A stretch of DNA of 64,000 nucleotides, taken from assembly GCF_000826105.1 (NCBI RefSeq), contig NZ_CCYK01000007.1, positions 496,001 through 560,000 of the forward strand. The letters are read 5' to 3'. The notes under the pieces were generated by a model. It saw only the letters and a list, made by a program, of their open reading frames with translations. It did not search any database and was not told the DNA's origin. Both the position numbers and the translations under genes were made by a program. The stretch is from Pseudomonas massiliensis (lineage in GTDB: Bacteria > Pseudomonadota > Gammaproteobacteria > Pseudomonadales > Pseudomonadaceae). Positions 47,557-58,646 of the stretch are shown here, one piece after another (the stretch's first letter is position 1; each line of letters begins with the position of its first letter).

Positions 47557-50500
47557 ATGTTGATCCTGCGCGGCGCTCCTGCCCTTTCTGCCTTTCGCCA
47601 CGGTAAATTACTGGAGCAACTGAGCCAGAAGGTCCCAGCTGTCACCGGTGTGTACGCCGAGTTCGCCCACTTTGCCGAACTCAAGGCGGACCTCAACGAC
47701 GAACAGCTGCAAGTGCTGGCTCGCCTGCTCAAGTACGGGCCGAGCGTAGCGGTGCAGGAGCCCAGGGGGCGCCTGTTCCTGGTAGTGCCACGGGCCGGCA
47801 CCATCTCGCCATGGTCCAGCAAGGCCAGCGACATCGCCCATAACTGCGGCCTGGCCAGCGTGGAGCGGCTCGAGCGCGGGATTGCCTACTACGTCGAAGG
47901 CCAGCTGAGCGACGACCAAACCGCTCAGGTCGCGGCGGTGCTGCACGATCGCATGACCCAGCGCGTGCTGGAGCGCCTCGAGGATGCCGCGGCCCTGTTC
48001 AGCCATGCCGAGCCTCGCCCGATGACCTCCGTGGATGTGCTCGGTGGCGGCCGCGCGGCCCTCGAGGCGGCCAACGTGAGCCTGGGCCTGGCCCTGGCCG
48101 ACGACGAAATCGATTACCTGGTCAGCAGCTTCCAGGGTCTCAAGCGCAACCCCAACGACATCGAGCTGATGATGTTCGCCCAGGCGAACTCCGAGCACTG
48201 CCGCCACAAGATCTTCAACGCCAGTTGGGACATCGACGGCCAGGCCCAGGAAAAAAGCCTGTTCGGCATGATCAAGAACACCTACCAGATGCACAGCGAG
48301 GGCGTACTGTCGGCGTACAAGGACAACGCGGCGGTCATCGTGGGGCACGAGGCGGGGCGTTTCTTCCCCAACCCGGCGACTGGCGAATATGGCGCCGTGC
48401 GCGAGCCGGTGCATATTCTGATGAAGGTGGAAACCCATAACCACCCTACCGCCATCGCACCCTTCCCCGGGGCCTCCACCGGTTCCGGCGGAGAGATCCG
48501 CGACGAAGGCGCCACCGGCCGTGGCTCCAAGCCCAAGGCCGGCCTGACCGGCTTCACCGTTTCGAACCTGAACATCCCCGGCTTCGAGCAGCCCTGGGAA
48601 AAGGCCTACGGCAAGCCGGAGCGTATCGTTACCCCGCTGGATATCATGATCGAGGGCCCCCTGGGTGGCGCCGCCTTCAACAATGAGTTCGGTCGCCCGG
48701 CCCTGACCGGTTACTTCCGTACCTTCGAGCAGTCGGTCGACAGCCCCCGTGGTCAGGAAGTGCGGGGTTACCACAAGCCCATCATGCTGGCCGGCGGCCT
48801 GGGCAACATTCGCGCCGACCATGTGCAGAAGGGCGAGATTCCGGTGGGCGCCAAGCTGATCGTGCTCGGCGGCCCGGCCATGCTGATCGGCCTGGGCGGC
48901 GGCGCCGCTTCCTCCATGGCCACCGGCGCCAGCTCGGCGGACTTGGATTTCGCCTCCGTGCAGCGGGAAAACCCCGAGATGGAGCGCCGCTGCCAAGAGG
49001 TCATCGACCGCTGCTGGCAGCTGGGCGACGCCAACCCGATTCGCTTCATCCATGACGTAGGCGCTGGCGGTCTTTCCAATGCCTTCCCGGAGCTGGTCAA
49101 CGACGGTGGACGTGGCGGCCGCTTCGAGCTGCGCAACGTGCCCAATGACGAGCCTGGCATGGCCCCGCATGAAATCTGGAGCAACGAATCCCAGGAGCGC
49201 TATGTGCTGGCGGTGGCGGCCGAGGACTTCCCGCGCTTCCAGGCCATCTGCGAACGCGAGCGCTGCCCGTTCGCGGTGGTCGGCGAAGCCACCGCCGAGC
49301 CGCACCTGACCGTGACCGACAGCCACTTCGGCAACAGTCCGGTAGACATGCCGCTGGAAGTGCTTTTGGGCAAGCCGCCGCGCATGCATCGCAGTGTCGC
49401 CCGTGAAGCCGAGCAGGGCGATGACTTCGACCCGGCCCGCCTGGACCTGGCCGACGCCATTACCCGAGTCCTGCGGCATCCCGCAGTGGCCAGCAAGAGC
49501 TTCCTGATCACCATCGGCGACCGCACCATCACTGGCCTGGTAGCCCGGGACCAGATGGTCGGGCCGTGGCAGGTTCCGGTCGCTGACTGCGCCGTGACGG
49601 CCACCAGCTTCGACGTCTACACCGGCGAAGCCATGGCCATGGGGGAACGCACCCCGTTGGCGCTTCTGGACGCCCCGGCTTCCGGGCGCATGGCCATTGG
49701 CGAAACCCTCACCAACTTGGCCGCCTCGGCCATTGGCCAGCTGTCCGATATCAAGTTGTCGGCCAACTGGATGGCCGCGGCGGGCCACCCGGGCGAAGAC
49801 GCTCGCCTGTATGACACCGTCAAGGCAGTGGGCATGGAGCTGTGCCCGGCGCTGGGCATCACCATTCCGGTGGGCAAGGACTCCATGTCCATGCAGACCC
49901 GCTGGCGCGAGGAAGGCCAGGACAAGGCGGTCACCTCGCCCATGTCGTTGATCGTCAGTGGCTTCGCGCCGGTCACCGACATCCGCAAGACGCTCACCCC
50001 GCAACTGCGTCTGGACAAGGGCGAAACGGACCTGATCCTCATCGACCTGGGCCGCGGCAAGAACCGTATGGGCGCGTCCATTCTGGCGCAGGTGCACGGC
50101 CAGCTCGGTCAGGTTGCGCCGGACGTCGACGACGCCGAAGACCTGAAGGCCTTCTTCGCGGTGATCCAGGGGCTCAACGCCGACGGTCACCTGCTGGCCT
50201 ACCATGACCGTTCCGATGGCGGTCTGCTGGTTACCGCCCTGGAGATGGCTTTCGCCGGCCACTGCGGCCTGGACCTGCGCCTGGATACCCTGGCCCACGG
50301 CCGTGAAGACGCTGCGGCGGTACTGTTCAACGAGGAACTGGGGGCGGTCATTCAGGTTCGCCATGACGCCACCCCGGCTATCCTTACCCAGTTCAGCGCC
50401 GCTGGCCTGGAAGACTGCGTGGTGGTCATCGGCAGGCCGGTGAACAACGGCCATGTTTCCATTCGCCTGGGCGATGACACCCTGTTCGAAGGCGAGCGAC

Positions 50501-51453
50501 GCCTGCTGCACCGCCAGTGGGCTGAAACCAGCTATCGCATTCAGCGGATGCGCGACAACGCCACCTGCGCGGACCAGGAGTTCGATGCGTTGCTGGAGGA
50601 GGACAATCCTGGCTTGCATGCCAAGCTGTCCTTCGACGTCAACCAGAACGTGAGCGCGCCTTATATCAAGAGCGGCGTACGGCCGAAGGTTGCCGTATTG
50701 CGCGAACAGGGCGTGAACGGGCAGGTGGAAATGGCCGCCGCCTTCGACCGCGCCGGCTTCAGCGCTCTGGATGTGCACATGAGCGACATCCTGGCCGGCC
50801 GGGTCGACCTCGATGACTTCAAGGGCCTGGTGGCCTGCGGCGGTTTCTCCTACGGCGACGTGCTGGGCGCGGGCGAGGGCTGGGCCAAGTCCGCATTGTT
50901 CAACAGCCGCGCCCGGGATGCCTTCCAGGCGTTCTTCGAGCGCAGCGACAGCTTTGCCCTGGGCGTGTGCAACGGTTGCCAGATGATGTCCAACCTGCAT
51001 GAACTCATTCCAGGCAGCGAGCACTGGCCGCACTTCGTACGCAACCGCTCCGAGCAGTTCGAAGCCCGGGTGGCCATGGTGCAGGTGCAGGAATCCAACT
51101 CCATCCTGCTGCAAGGCATGGCCGGTTCGCGCATGCCGATCGCCATTGCCCATGGCGAAGGCCACGCGGAATTCGCCAGCGAGCAGGCGCTGATCGAGGC
51201 GGATGTTTCCGGCTGCGTCGCGCTGCGGTTCGTGGATAACCATGGGAAGGTCACTGAAACCTACCCGGCCAACCCTAACGGCTCGCCTCGGGGTATCACC
51301 GGCCTTACCAGCCGCGACGGACGCGTAACCATCATGATGCCGCACCCGGAACGGGTATTCCGCGCTGTGCAGAACTCATGGTACGGCGACGACTGGAGCG
51401 AAGACGGTGGTTGGATGCGCATGTTCCGCAATGCCCGGGTGTGGGTGAACTGA
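47557..51453 (+). CDS. purL: phosphoribosylformylglycinamidine synthase
   Basis: Large single-chain FGAM synthase (1298 residues) of purine synthesis. N-terminal PurS-like domain, two AIRS-like synthetase repeats (for example [22 protein letters not shown] and [17 protein letters not shown]), and a C-terminal glutaminase with nucleophile in [10 protein letters not shown] and the later His in [10 protein letters not shown] use the ATG at 47557 ([11 protein letters not shown]), 41 bp downstream of a TAGAAT -10-like hexamer (47511-47516). Confidence 0.97.
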   Translation: MLILRGAPALSAFRHGKLLEQLSQKVPAVTGVYAEFAHFAELKADLNDEQLQVLARLLKYGPSVAVQEPRGRLFLVVPRAGTISPWSSKASDIAHNCGLASVERLERGIAYYVEGQLSDDQTAQVAAVLHDRMTQRVLERLEDAAALFSHAEPRPMTSVDVLGGGRAALEAANVSLGLALADDEIDYLVSSFQGLKRNPNDIELMMFAQANSEHCRHKIFNASWDIDGQAQEKSLFGMIKNTYQMHSEGVLSAYKDNAAVIVGHEAGRFFPNPATGEYGAVREPVHILMKVETHNHPTAIAPFPGASTGSGGEIRDEGATGRGSKPKAGLTGFTVSNLNIPGFEQPWEKAYGKPERIVTPLDIMIEGPLGGAAFNNEFGRPALTGYFRTFEQSVDSPRGQEVRGYHKPIMLAGGLGNIRADHVQKGEIPVGAKLIVLGGPAMLIGLGGGAASSMATGASSADLDFASVQRENPEMERRCQEVIDRCWQLGDANPIRFIHDVGAGGLSNAFPELVNDGGRGGRFELRNVPNDEPGMAPHEIWSNESQERYVLAVAAEDFPRFQAICERERCPFAVVGEATAEPHLTVTDSHFGNSPVDMPLEVLLGKPPRMHRSVAREAEQGDDFDPARLDLADAITRVLRHPAVASKSFLITIGDRTITGLVARDQMVGPWQVPVADCAVTATSFDVYTGEAMAMGERTPLALLDAPASGRMAIGETLTNLAASAIGQLSDIKLSANWMAAAGHPGEDARLYDTVKAVGMELCPALGITIPVGKDSMSMQTRWREEGQDKAVTSPMSLIVSGFAPVTDIRKTLTPQLRLDKGETDLILIDLGRGKNRMGASILAQVHGQLGQVAPDVDDAEDLKAFFAVIQGLNADGHLLAYHDRSDGGLLVTALEMAFAGHCGLDLRLDTLAHGREDAAAVLFNEELGAVIQVRHDATPAILTQFSAAGLEDCVVVIGRPVNNGHVSIRLGDDTLFEGERRLLHRQWAETSYRIQRMRDNATCADQEFDALLEEDNPGLHAKLSFDVNQNVSAPYIKSGVRPKVAVLREQGVNGQVEMAAAFDRAGFSALDVHMSDILAGRVDLDDFKGLVACGGFSYGDVLGAGEGWAKSALFNSRARDAFQAFFERSDSFALGVCNGCQMMSNLHELIPGSEHWPHFVRNRSEQFEARVAMVQVQESNSILLQGMAGSRMPIAIAHGEGHAEFASEQALIEADVSGCVALRFVDNHGKVTETYPANPNGSPRGITGLTSRDGRVTIMMPHPERVFRAVQNSWYGDDWSEDGGWMRMFRNARVWVN

Positions 51454-51549
51454 TCGCAGGCCAGCACGATCCAGGCGACGGCGAGATACCGGACCGCCTA
51501 CCCCGTGGCCACCTTGGCGGCGACGGGGCGTGGTGACGGTGTTGGCCTA

Positions 51550-51600
51550 GTCGCGCGCAAGCGCGGCTGCTACGGGGTACCAGCCCCAGCCCGTAGCAGC
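51550..51600. repeat. REP-like hairpin between purL and tpsA
   Basis: GCTGCTACGGG (51566-51576) pairs exactly with CCCGTAGCAGC (51590-51600), 11-bp stem, next to CGCGCGCAAGCGCGG. This vocabulary (GTAGCAGCC, GCGCAAGCGCG) is typical of Pseudomonas REP elements. It lies between two converging genes and may act in termination. Confidence 0.65.
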
Positions 51601-51623
51601 CCGCCTTGGTGGCGATGATCGTT

Positions 51624-54600
51624 TCAGCGGCGGTCCTCTACCGCTGCCTTCAGCGTCTGGGACCTGTCATGGCCACCGGTGCGGATCACCCCGAGGTTGC
51701 CATGCTCGTCTGCCTTGGCCTGGTCGCTGCGCTTGGCCGTGAGCTCCTCGACGATGCTGCTGATCAGTTCGGCCGGGCTGGCCGCGGCGTTGAGGCTCAC
51801 GTCCGCGCGGTAATCCTGGGTATGCAGGTCATCGAGGCGCACCTCGCTGCCGCCCAGGTTCACTTGCCCTGAGCCAGACCGAAGCTTGGCGCCGGTCAGC
51901 GTCGTATCCCCGGCCACATTCAGGTCTATGCCTTGCTGGCCATTGAGCGAAGCCATGCGGTTGACGTTGTCGCGCTGCTCAGTGACGACGTCGATCAGCA
52001 GGCTGGGGGCCAGGGTCTGGTCAAGGGCCTGTACCTGCTCGCCGACCTTTTCCTTCGCCTTGCCGGCCAATGGGCCCGTCATCGCGCCAAGGGCATTGAG
52101 CAGGCCCTGAGGGTTCTTTTCCTTGCTGAAGCGACCGTCCACTTTTACCTGGGTGGAGCTGACCTGATCCTGCACGCTGGTGATCCGTAGATCGCCGTCC
52201 ACATTACCTTTGACGTGCTGTGCGTTCACGGTTGCGCCCTTGAGTTCAAGGTCCTTGGCCATGCTCACTTCCAGGCTCTTCACTTGCAGGTCGGCGTTTT
52301 TGTAGGTGGTGCTGTCGACCTTGTCCACGTCCACCTTGGCCCGGGCATAGAGCGCCGAGGCGTCACCGTCTTTGTCCAGCCCGCGGCTGACGCCTGCCTC
52401 GCCGCCCAAGGCGACTTGCAGGTTATCCTTTTCTTCCGTGCCGCGCGCCGCCTCGATCAACACGCCTCCGGCGGGTGCGTTCAGTTCCAGCCGATCGCCA
52501 GCCAACTGGGTACCTTCCAGATGAACCGCAACTGCTTTGTGGGCGCCGCCCGTGACGGTCAGATCTTTCACGGCCAGGTCTGCCCCGATGCGGCGCTCGG
52601 CCTGCTCGCTCACCCGGCCCATGTCCACATGCCCGCCGAGAGACCCGCCCAGGCGCTGGGCATCGGCAGACGGGTTTCGGCTGAACCCGGCTTGCAGCGC
52701 GCCACCGAGGCTCTGCCCTTGGGCCTCATGGGTGTCCAGCTTGGCGGTGATGGAGGCTACGCCCGCGGCCTCAACCGAGAAGCGCTCCGTCGCAGCCCTG
52801 CCGTTGTTGATAGTGACGCCTTGAAGCTCGGCGTCACCGCCCGCCTGGATCGAGCCTTCGGGCGCCTCGATACCGACGCCCACTCCGGTGGTATCGGTGC
52901 TCGCCAGAACCTTGTGGTTCAAGGCGCCCATGAAGAGCGCGTTTTCACCGGTAGGTGCGGTGCCTCCCTTGAGCAGCCCATAGCCACTGGTTTCGCTTTC
53001 TTCCTTGTGGACGCGATTCTGTGCCTGCAGCATCTTCACATCCCCACCGGCCCTGATATCCGGCTTGCCTTCGAACTGGCTGCCTTCGTAGCGGCCGTCG
53101 GTGCCCAATTGCACGCGGATGCCACCAGGGGACGTGAGCTGCATGGGCACGGCGGTCTGGGTATCCAGCAACGTCTGTCGGGATGAGCCATCGGCGCTCA
53201 GCTTCACATTGATGTCGCTACTGGTGACCGTGTCCAGGCGTGCCGCGGCATTGACGTCCAGGCGCTTGAGGGTTTCTATCTGCCTGGATACGGCCGCTGG
53301 CGCCTCATGGCTGCCTGCCTTGATCTGCGATTGGCCGCCAGCGATGCGGTAGGCGCTGCCCTGGTCATAAAGCCGCCCCTGCACCTCCGCGTCCAGTCCC
53401 GTTGCGCTGACCTGAGTCACCACCGGCGTTTCAGTGCGCGTGCCCTGTTCGCGGTTCATATGGCTTGCCATCACGTCCAGGCCAAGGGAGGGCGGCACCA
53501 GCGCATCCTCGACTCCTTGTTTCTGCAGGCGGGATTGCTCCTGCCCGTTCACCAGTTTTTCGATGGGGCGGGTAAGATCCTTCCACTCGGCGCTGACGCC
53601 GGTGTCCACCTTCAGGCTGCTGCGCTTGTGCTGCACGTCATCGATTTCCGTGACAACCTTGCGGTCAATGGTCTGCGCCTTTTCAATCACCTGCCCCTTG
53701 GCGTCGATGACCGCACCTTCGTAGCTGGCGTGTTCTCGTACATCGAAACGAATATCCCCGGCTGACTGGATGGTGGCCAGGGCAGCGGTAGCGCGCTCCC
53801 GCCGCTCCTCGTCACGGTTTCGTTCGAAGGTATGCCCGCTGCCGACCCGGTCCATGCCCCCGGTCACCTGCTCGCCTGCCTTGATCGTGGTGGTGGTGCG
53901 GTTGCTCCTGGTTTCATCCAGTAGCGTCTTGACCTCGAGCTGGCGGGCCAACACCTCGTTGTTGCCCTGAGTGGATTCCACTTTAGAGCCGTGCACGGTC
54001 ACCTGATCCGCCGCGGTGATCACCTTCGCGCCGGTCACGCTAGAGCCCTTGTGCTTGAGTGTGTCGACCTGTTGCCCGGTGGTCTCGCGCTGATAGCCTA
54101 CGCCAGCGGACCATTGCTTGGAGCCGGGTTTGCCATCCTCGGCCGCGCGGGTTTCGCCGGCATGGGCGTATAGCTTGCCTTCAGCGGCGCGGGTAGTTTC
54201 TGTCAGCGTGTCCTTGGCGGCGAGGATCTCCACTTTGTCCTTGGCTTCCAGTCGCAGCGTGCCCGCTGTTTCAATGGATGAGCCGACAACGCGGATGTCG
54301 CTGGCGCTCAGGCTACGGTGGTCGCCGTCCGTGCGTACGGTAGAACCCACCGTTTCGGTGTGCTGGCGCTCCAGGCTGCTGGACTTGCCGAAAACGCCCC
54401 CCAGCTTGGTGTCGCTGCGGTTGTCCTTGATATGGGTGAACTCGGCGGCGCTATCGATGATAACCGGGCCCTTTTCGCCCACGGTCAAGGTACCGGCCTT
54501 GCCCTCGACCTTGCTGCCACGAATGAGCACGTCATCGGAAACCAGGCGTGCCACGCCCTGGGCCTTGAGGTCGCTACCGCGCTGACGCAGGCCGGTTTCC

Positions 54601-56177
54601 TGGCGATCGCCCTTGTCGGCGAAGAAGAAGCCCTTCACCAGGTCGCCCCGGTAGTTGTCCTTGTTGGCCTCATGCCTGAGGCCTTGGCTATCGATCTCGA
54701 TGGAACCGGCTGTTATGTCCAGGTCACCCTGGCTAACCAGATCACTGCCACGCACCACTGCTTTGCGGCCGGCCTCGATAGACAGGCTCCCACCTTGCAG
54801 CCTGGAAGCCACAGCCTGTTCTTCCAGTCTGTATTCATCGAGGTTCCCGCGCCACAGATGCTTGCGATGGCGAATTTCCTGGCTTCGGCTACGTGAGCTG
54901 ACGCCGGCCTCGATGTTGACGTTGTCCGCGGCGCTGACCTTGAGCGCGCCCTCGGCGCGCAGGTCACTGGCACGCACCTTGACGTTGCGTCCCGCGCTCA
55001 GGTTCATGTCTGCCGAGGCGGTGAGGGTATTGCCTTGCAGGGAGTCACTTCGCTCCTCGGTGTGCTTGCGGTAGGTTTCAGTGGTGATGAACAGGGCCTT
55101 CCTGCTCCAGGCTTCCCGCTGGTTTCGCACGTTCTGTTCGGTGGTGGCGTCTAGGGTCAGGTCCCGCTTGGCCTTGACGGCCAACGTTCTGCCTGCCAGA
55201 CGACTACCGATGATTTCCACGTCCCGGCCCGCGCTTAGGTCCAGGTCCCCTTGGGTGGCGGCAATGGTCGTGGTGCCCTTGCCATCAGGCCCCACTTTCA
55301 GGTCGCCAGCCGAGGCGACCGTCACCCCGGCGCTGCCTATTACTTGGGGGCCGGCAAGGCGGATACCGGCCCCTTCCCGGGTGCTGACCATCCGTATACG
55401 GCCGGCCTTCATCGCGCCCAGCACGTTGAGATCGATACCCGGCGCTTCCTCAGGACGTTGCCGGCTTTCCAGCACCTGCAGGGTGTCGGCCTGCACGCGG
55501 TTGCGCCCGGCGATGGCGGTCAGGCTCGGGCCGACCTCCAGGCGCCCCTGGCTATCGATCCTGGGTGCGATCAGGTCCACGGCCGCGGCGGTATTCAAGC
55601 CCCGTCCACTGATGCGCAGGTCGCCCGCTGCGTTGAAGGTATTCAGGCCGGCAAGGCGGCCGTTTTCGATCTCCGGTGTGCCGACGAGAAAGACCGCGCG
55701 CGGGGTATTGATGAAGCCGACCCCGTGCACATGGATACCGTTGGGGTTGGCCAGCACATAATCGGCGGCCTGGCCGAAGATCTCCTGGGGCCCCTGGATG
55801 TTCGACGGCAACTGCCCGACCACTTCGTTGAGAATGACGGACGCCGCCTGGCCCTGGAACTGCGGGTTGGCGCCCAGGGCGCCGGCCAGTTGCGACTGAC
55901 CGGCCACCAGGGCATTGTTCAATACCAGCCCTTGCAGGGGCACATTGTAGGTGTCGAAGGGATTGTGCGAAAGGCCCTGGGGATTAGGCGCAGTGATGGC
56001 GACCACGGGAACGCCGTTTTGCTGGCTTACCTGCGCCGTGCCGCCGGGGCCAGGCAGGGGTACCAGGCCCTCCATGGCGATGCCCGTGACCGGGAACAGC
56101 AGGGCACCGGCAACTGCCCAGCGCAGGGGGTCCGGGCGTAGAAAGAGTACAGGAGAACCTTTGGTTTTGTTTTTCAT
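51624..56177 (-). CDS. two-partner secretion exoprotein, FHA-like (TpsA)
   Basis: A 1517-residue filamentous-haemagglutinin-type protein secreted by the TpsB next to it. An extended signal peptide (LRWAVAGALLFPVTGIAMEG) is followed by the TPS domain (about 45-170) with YVLANPNGIHVHGVGFINTPRAVFLVGTP, then beta-helix repeats of haemagglutinin type. I find no VENN motif and no toxin-like C-terminal domain; the chain ends in low-complexity charged sequence. It is also short for a CdiA. It therefore looks like an adhesin or a contact-toxin protein that lost its C-terminus. No immunity gene follows. Regulation unknown. Confidence 0.88.
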   Translation of the reverse strand: MKNKTKGSPVLFLRPDPLRWAVAGALLFPVTGIAMEGLVPLPGPGGTAQVSQQNGVPVVAITAPNPQGLSHNPFDTYNVPLQGLVLNNALVAGQSQLAGALGANPQFQGQAASVILNEVVGQLPSNIQGPQEIFGQAADYVLANPNGIHVHGVGFINTPRAVFLVGTPEIENGRLAGLNTFNAAGDLRISGRGLNTAAAVDLIAPRIDSQGRLEVGPSLTAIAGRNRVQADTLQVLESRQRPEEAPGIDLNVLGAMKAGRIRMVSTREGAGIRLAGPQVIGSAGVTVASAGDLKVGPDGKGTTTIAATQGDLDLSAGRDVEIIGSRLAGRTLAVKAKRDLTLDATTEQNVRNQREAWSRKALFITTETYRKHTEERSDSLQGNTLTASADMNLSAGRNVKVRASDLRAEGALKVSAADNVNIEAGVSSRSRSQEIRHRKHLWRGNLDEYRLEEQAVASRLQGGSLSIEAGRKAVVRGSDLVSQGDLDITAGSIEIDSQGLRHEANKDNYRGDLVKGFFFADKGDRQETGLRQRGSDLKAQGVARLVSDDVLIRGSKVEGKAGTLTVGEKGPVIIDSAAEFTHIKDNRSDTKLGGVFGKSSSLERQHTETVGSTVRTDGDHRSLSASDIRVVGSSIETAGTLRLEAKDKVEILAAKDTLTETTRAAEGKLYAHAGETRAAEDGKPGSKQWSAGVGYQRETTGQQVDTLKHKGSSVTGAKVITAADQVTVHGSKVESTQGNNEVLARQLEVKTLLDETRSNRTTTTIKAGEQVTGGMDRVGSGHTFERNRDEERRERATAALATIQSAGDIRFDVREHASYEGAVIDAKGQVIEKAQTIDRKVVTEIDDVQHKRSSLKVDTGVSAEWKDLTRPIEKLVNGQEQSRLQKQGVEDALVPPSLGLDVMASHMNREQGTRTETPVVTQVSATGLDAEVQGRLYDQGSAYRIAGGQSQIKAGSHEAPAAVSRQIETLKRLDVNAAARLDTVTSSDINVKLSADGSSRQTLLDTQTAVPMQLTSPGGIRVQLGTDGRYEGSQFEGKPDIRAGGDVKMLQAQNRVHKEESETSGYGLLKGGTAPTGENALFMGALNHKVLASTDTTGVGVGIEAPEGSIQAGGDAELQGVTINNGRAATERFSVEAAGVASITAKLDTHEAQGQSLGGALQAGFSRNPSADAQRLGGSLGGHVDMGRVSEQAERRIGADLAVKDLTVTGGAHKAVAVHLEGTQLAGDRLELNAPAGGVLIEAARGTEEKDNLQVALGGEAGVSRGLDKDGDASALYARAKVDVDKVDSTTYKNADLQVKSLEVSMAKDLELKGATVNAQHVKGNVDGDLRITSVQDQVSSTQVKVDGRFSKEKNPQGLLNALGAMTGPLAGKAKEKVGEQVQALDQTLAPSLLIDVVTEQRDNVNRMASLNGQQGIDLNVAGDTTLTGAKLRSGSGQVNLGGSEVRLDDLHTQDYRADVSLNAAASPAELISSIVEELTAKRSDQAKADEHGNLGVIRTGGHDRSQTLKAAVEDRR

Positions 56178-56195
56178 GAGGGCTTCTCTTGGAGG

Positions 56196-57947
56196 TTAGT
56201 AACGCAAGTGCACAGCCAGCTGCCAGTAATCCCCGTCCAAGGGGGCGTTGCGCCGATAAAGCGCCCGCTGGTATTCCAGGGCCAGCGCGCCATGCCGGTG
56301 TTCCAGGGTCGCGCCCAGGCTGCCGCCCAGCAGGCGCTCCCCTCGGATAGGGACGTGGCCAAGACTGCGCGATGCCCGGCCTCGACCTTCGGCCCAGCCG
56401 GCGTCCAGGCCCAGGCTCGGGCTCAGGCGAAAGCCGTGGTCCAAGGCAAGGGGCAGGGCCAGGGTGTTGCGCCAGGCCAGGGCGCTGCCGGTGTCGATGG
56501 GGCGTTCGCGAAAGCCGCGAACCAGCGAACTGCCGCCCAGGCCCAGGCTTTCGCTGGCGGGCATGGGGGCCTGGCTGTATTGCCCGGTCCATTGGCTGGC
56601 CAGGGTCCAGTAGCGCCCCCCTAGCTCATGGGCTGAACTGCGAACGAGGCTCAGGCGCCATTTGCGGTAGCGGGCGCTACGCGCCCCGGGTTGTTTGCGC
56701 GGCCCGGCGTCGTCTTCTCGCCACCCACCCAAACCCAGGCCATGGCCGACATAGCCGGCCCATCTGGCGCGGCCCACCCAGAGGCCGTTGAGCCCCAGCT
56801 CCAGGCTCTGGTAGCGAGGGCTTTGTAGCGCGATGCGATGCCCGGCCAGTCCGGCCGAGATACGCTTGTCATCCAGGCGCAGGGTAGCGCTCAGCAAGCG
56901 GGACTGATCCCGCCACAGTCCGCGCTCCAGCGCGTAGCTGAACAGATGGGAGGTGCCCTGCATCGGTAGGACACTCAGCAACCCTGGCGCCTGGGCCTTG
57001 TAGCGAAACTGGTTGGCCGCCAGGGACAGGCTCCAGGGGCCATAGGGAATGTTGTAATTCAGCCCCAGGGTTTCACTGCCCGCAGTGTCGCTGGGCCGGC
57101 TGCGAGCGCCGTGCAGGCTGAAAAAGTCGTTGCGCTCCAGGGGGCTGTCCACCGATGCGCTCAGGCTGATGCGCTGGCGCCCGGTACTGGCGCTTCCCTG
57201 ATTGTCCATGCCCAGGTCGACCTGCCAGCGCGGCGGGCGACTGGCGGCGCGCAGCGCGACCTTGGTGCCACCCTGGTACTGGCCTGGCGCAATGTCGGCG
57301 ACGAGGTCCACCGAGCGCAGGCGATTGAGCTGGTCCAGCCCCTGCTCCAGGGCCCGCAACTGCAAGGGCTGGCCGATCATGCCCGGGAATGCGGCGCCCA
57401 GGTTCACCGGCAGCTCCTGGTCCGCCAGCTCGATGGCTTCCACGAAGCCCTCTTCGATGACTAGGGCCAGGGGCTGCTGATCGGCGGGCGGGGACAATAG
57501 CACCGGCCGGCTGGCTACATAGCCTGCCTCGGTATAAAGCCGGGTGATGGCGGCCAGGATGCGGTTGATCCGCATCGGCCCCATGCATGGCCGGAGCAGA
57601 GGCCGGACGGCATGCTGCACCTGGCTGTCCGACACCAGCCGATTGCCTTGGACGCTGATCCCGGTGAGATACCAGCAAGGGGCGTCCGGTGCGTCCTGCG
57701 AGGAGGGCGGCGGGGCGGGCTGGCGTGGCGAGGGCGGCGGTTGGCGCTCCAGTTGGCGCTGGCGCTGTTCGGCCTCGATGGCCTCGCGGCGTTGTTCGCT
57801 GTCTTGGATGAAGCGCTGGGGGGCATCGAGCAGCGTAGGCGGTAGCGCCGGGAAGCCGGACCCGCCACCTGGGGTCTCTGCCAGGGCTGTTTCGACCAGG
57901 GCGCAGGCGAGTACGATATTCGAAAGCTTGGTTCGAAATTTCAGCAT
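56196..57947 (-). CDS. two-partner secretion outer membrane transporter (TpsB, ShlB/FhaC type)
   Basis: Omp85-superfamily transporter of 583 residues that secretes the TpsA encoded 18 bp downstream. Signal peptide (LSNIVLACALVETALAET), charged coil, POTRA-type domains (about 85-230: CWYLTGISVQGNRLVSDSQV... and the second VNLGAAFPGM) and a 16-strand barrel; the conserved VRGF motif of loop L6 is in SSLVRGFRERPI. The tail ends with an aromatic-rich strand (YWQLAVHLRY). A perfect inverted repeat sits just before the start codon. Confidence 0.92.
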   Translation of the reverse strand: MLKFRTKLSNIVLACALVETALAETPGGGSGFPALPPTLLDAPQRFIQDSEQRREAIEAEQRQRQLERQPPPSPRQPAPPPSSQDAPDAPCWYLTGISVQGNRLVSDSQVQHAVRPLLRPCMGPMRINRILAAITRLYTEAGYVASRPVLLSPPADQQPLALVIEEGFVEAIELADQELPVNLGAAFPGMIGQPLQLRALEQGLDQLNRLRSVDLVADIAPGQYQGGTKVALRAASRPPRWQVDLGMDNQGSASTGRQRISLSASVDSPLERNDFFSLHGARSRPSDTAGSETLGLNYNIPYGPWSLSLAANQFRYKAQAPGLLSVLPMQGTSHLFSYALERGLWRDQSRLLSATLRLDDKRISAGLAGHRIALQSPRYQSLELGLNGLWVGRARWAGYVGHGLGLGGWREDDAGPRKQPGARSARYRKWRLSLVRSSAHELGGRYWTLASQWTGQYSQAPMPASESLGLGGSSLVRGFRERPIDTGSALAWRNTLALPLALDHGFRLSPSLGLDAGWAEGRGRASRSLGHVPIRGERLLGGSLGATLEHRHGALALEYQRALYRRNAPLDGDYWQLAVHLRY

Positions 57948-57948
57948 C

Positions 57949-57980
57949 GGTAGAAACCATCCGAATGAATGGTTTCTACC
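57949..57980 (-). promoter_or_regulatory. perfect 12-bp inverted repeat at the tpsB start
   Basis: GGTAGAAACCAT (57949-57960) and ATGGTTTCTACC (57969-57980) are exact complements over an 8-nt loop, and end 1 bp before the tpsB ATG at 57947. In RNA it would form a hairpin over the expected ribosome-binding site, and no other Shine-Dalgarno is visible. As DNA it could be an operator. Confidence 0.6.
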
Positions 57981-58072
57981 TTACCCGGTCCGCCTCGTTT
58001 TCGCGGTCAGCGGCTTCCGAGGGCAGTGAAGGAAACTGGTGAGGATCTTGAGGGAAAAATCCTAGGAAATAT

Positions 58073-58618
58073 TCACGGGCGGATCTCGACCAAGGTACCG
58101 TCCTTCACCAGGCTCCATAACTCCCGCATGTCATCGTTCTTGAGCGCGATGCAACCGTCGGTCCAGTCCAAGGATTGGAAGTACCACTCCGGATAGTCCT
58201 CGCTGGCAGGCGTGCCGTGGATCATGATCATGCCGCCGGGCTCTACGCCGGCTTCCCTTGCCTTGGCCATGTCCTTCGGGTTGGGATAGGAAAGATGCAA
58301 GGCCAGGTTGTAGCGCTCGCTGATCTTTCGCCAGTCCACCCAGTACAGGCCTTCCGGGGTACGCTTGTCACCCTCGCGCTCTTTTGGCCCGCGGGGCTGC
58401 TTGCCCAGGGATACCCGGTAGGTCTTCAGGGGCACCCCCCGGCTGAGCAACTGCAATTGGCGGGCGGACTTGACCACCAGCAGTTTGTCCACCGGGCCGG
58501 TGGGCACGACTGCCGGCGGGGCGGCCGGGGTCAATGGGCGTGTGACGATGGTCTGGGTGAAGGATGCGTTGGCCGCGCAGGCGAACGACAGGCACAGGAA
58601 TGCAAACAGCACGCGCAT
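58073..58618 (-). CDS. L,D-transpeptidase (YkuD domain) family protein
   Basis: A 181-residue exported protein with signal peptide (RVLFAFLCLSFACAANA) and a YkuD domain: VDKLLVVKSARQLQLLSRGVPLKTYRVSLG at the start, then the catalytic motif MIMIHGTP...SLDWTDGCIALKNDDM (His and Cys). Proteins of this type cross-link peptidoglycan or attach lipoproteins to it. In the motif S/THGC the family's His is replaced by Asp (WTDGC), which is common in this subgroup. No operon partner is obvious. Confidence 0.88.
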   Translation of the reverse strand: MRVLFAFLCLSFACAANASFTQTIVTRPLTPAAPPAVVPTGPVDKLLVVKSARQLQLLSRGVPLKTYRVSLGKQPRGPKEREGDKRTPEGLYWVDWRKISERYNLALHLSYPNPKDMAKAREAGVEPGGMIMIHGTPASEDYPEWYFQSLDWTDGCIALKNDDMRELWSLVKDGTLVEIRP

Positions 58619-58646
58619 TGAAGAAATCGAACCTCGAACCAGCCGG

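Noticed and set aside
47608..51345. A 1245-codon minus-strand open frame opposite purL
   Set aside because: Antisense shadow of purL; the plus strand carries full synthetase and glutaminase motifs.
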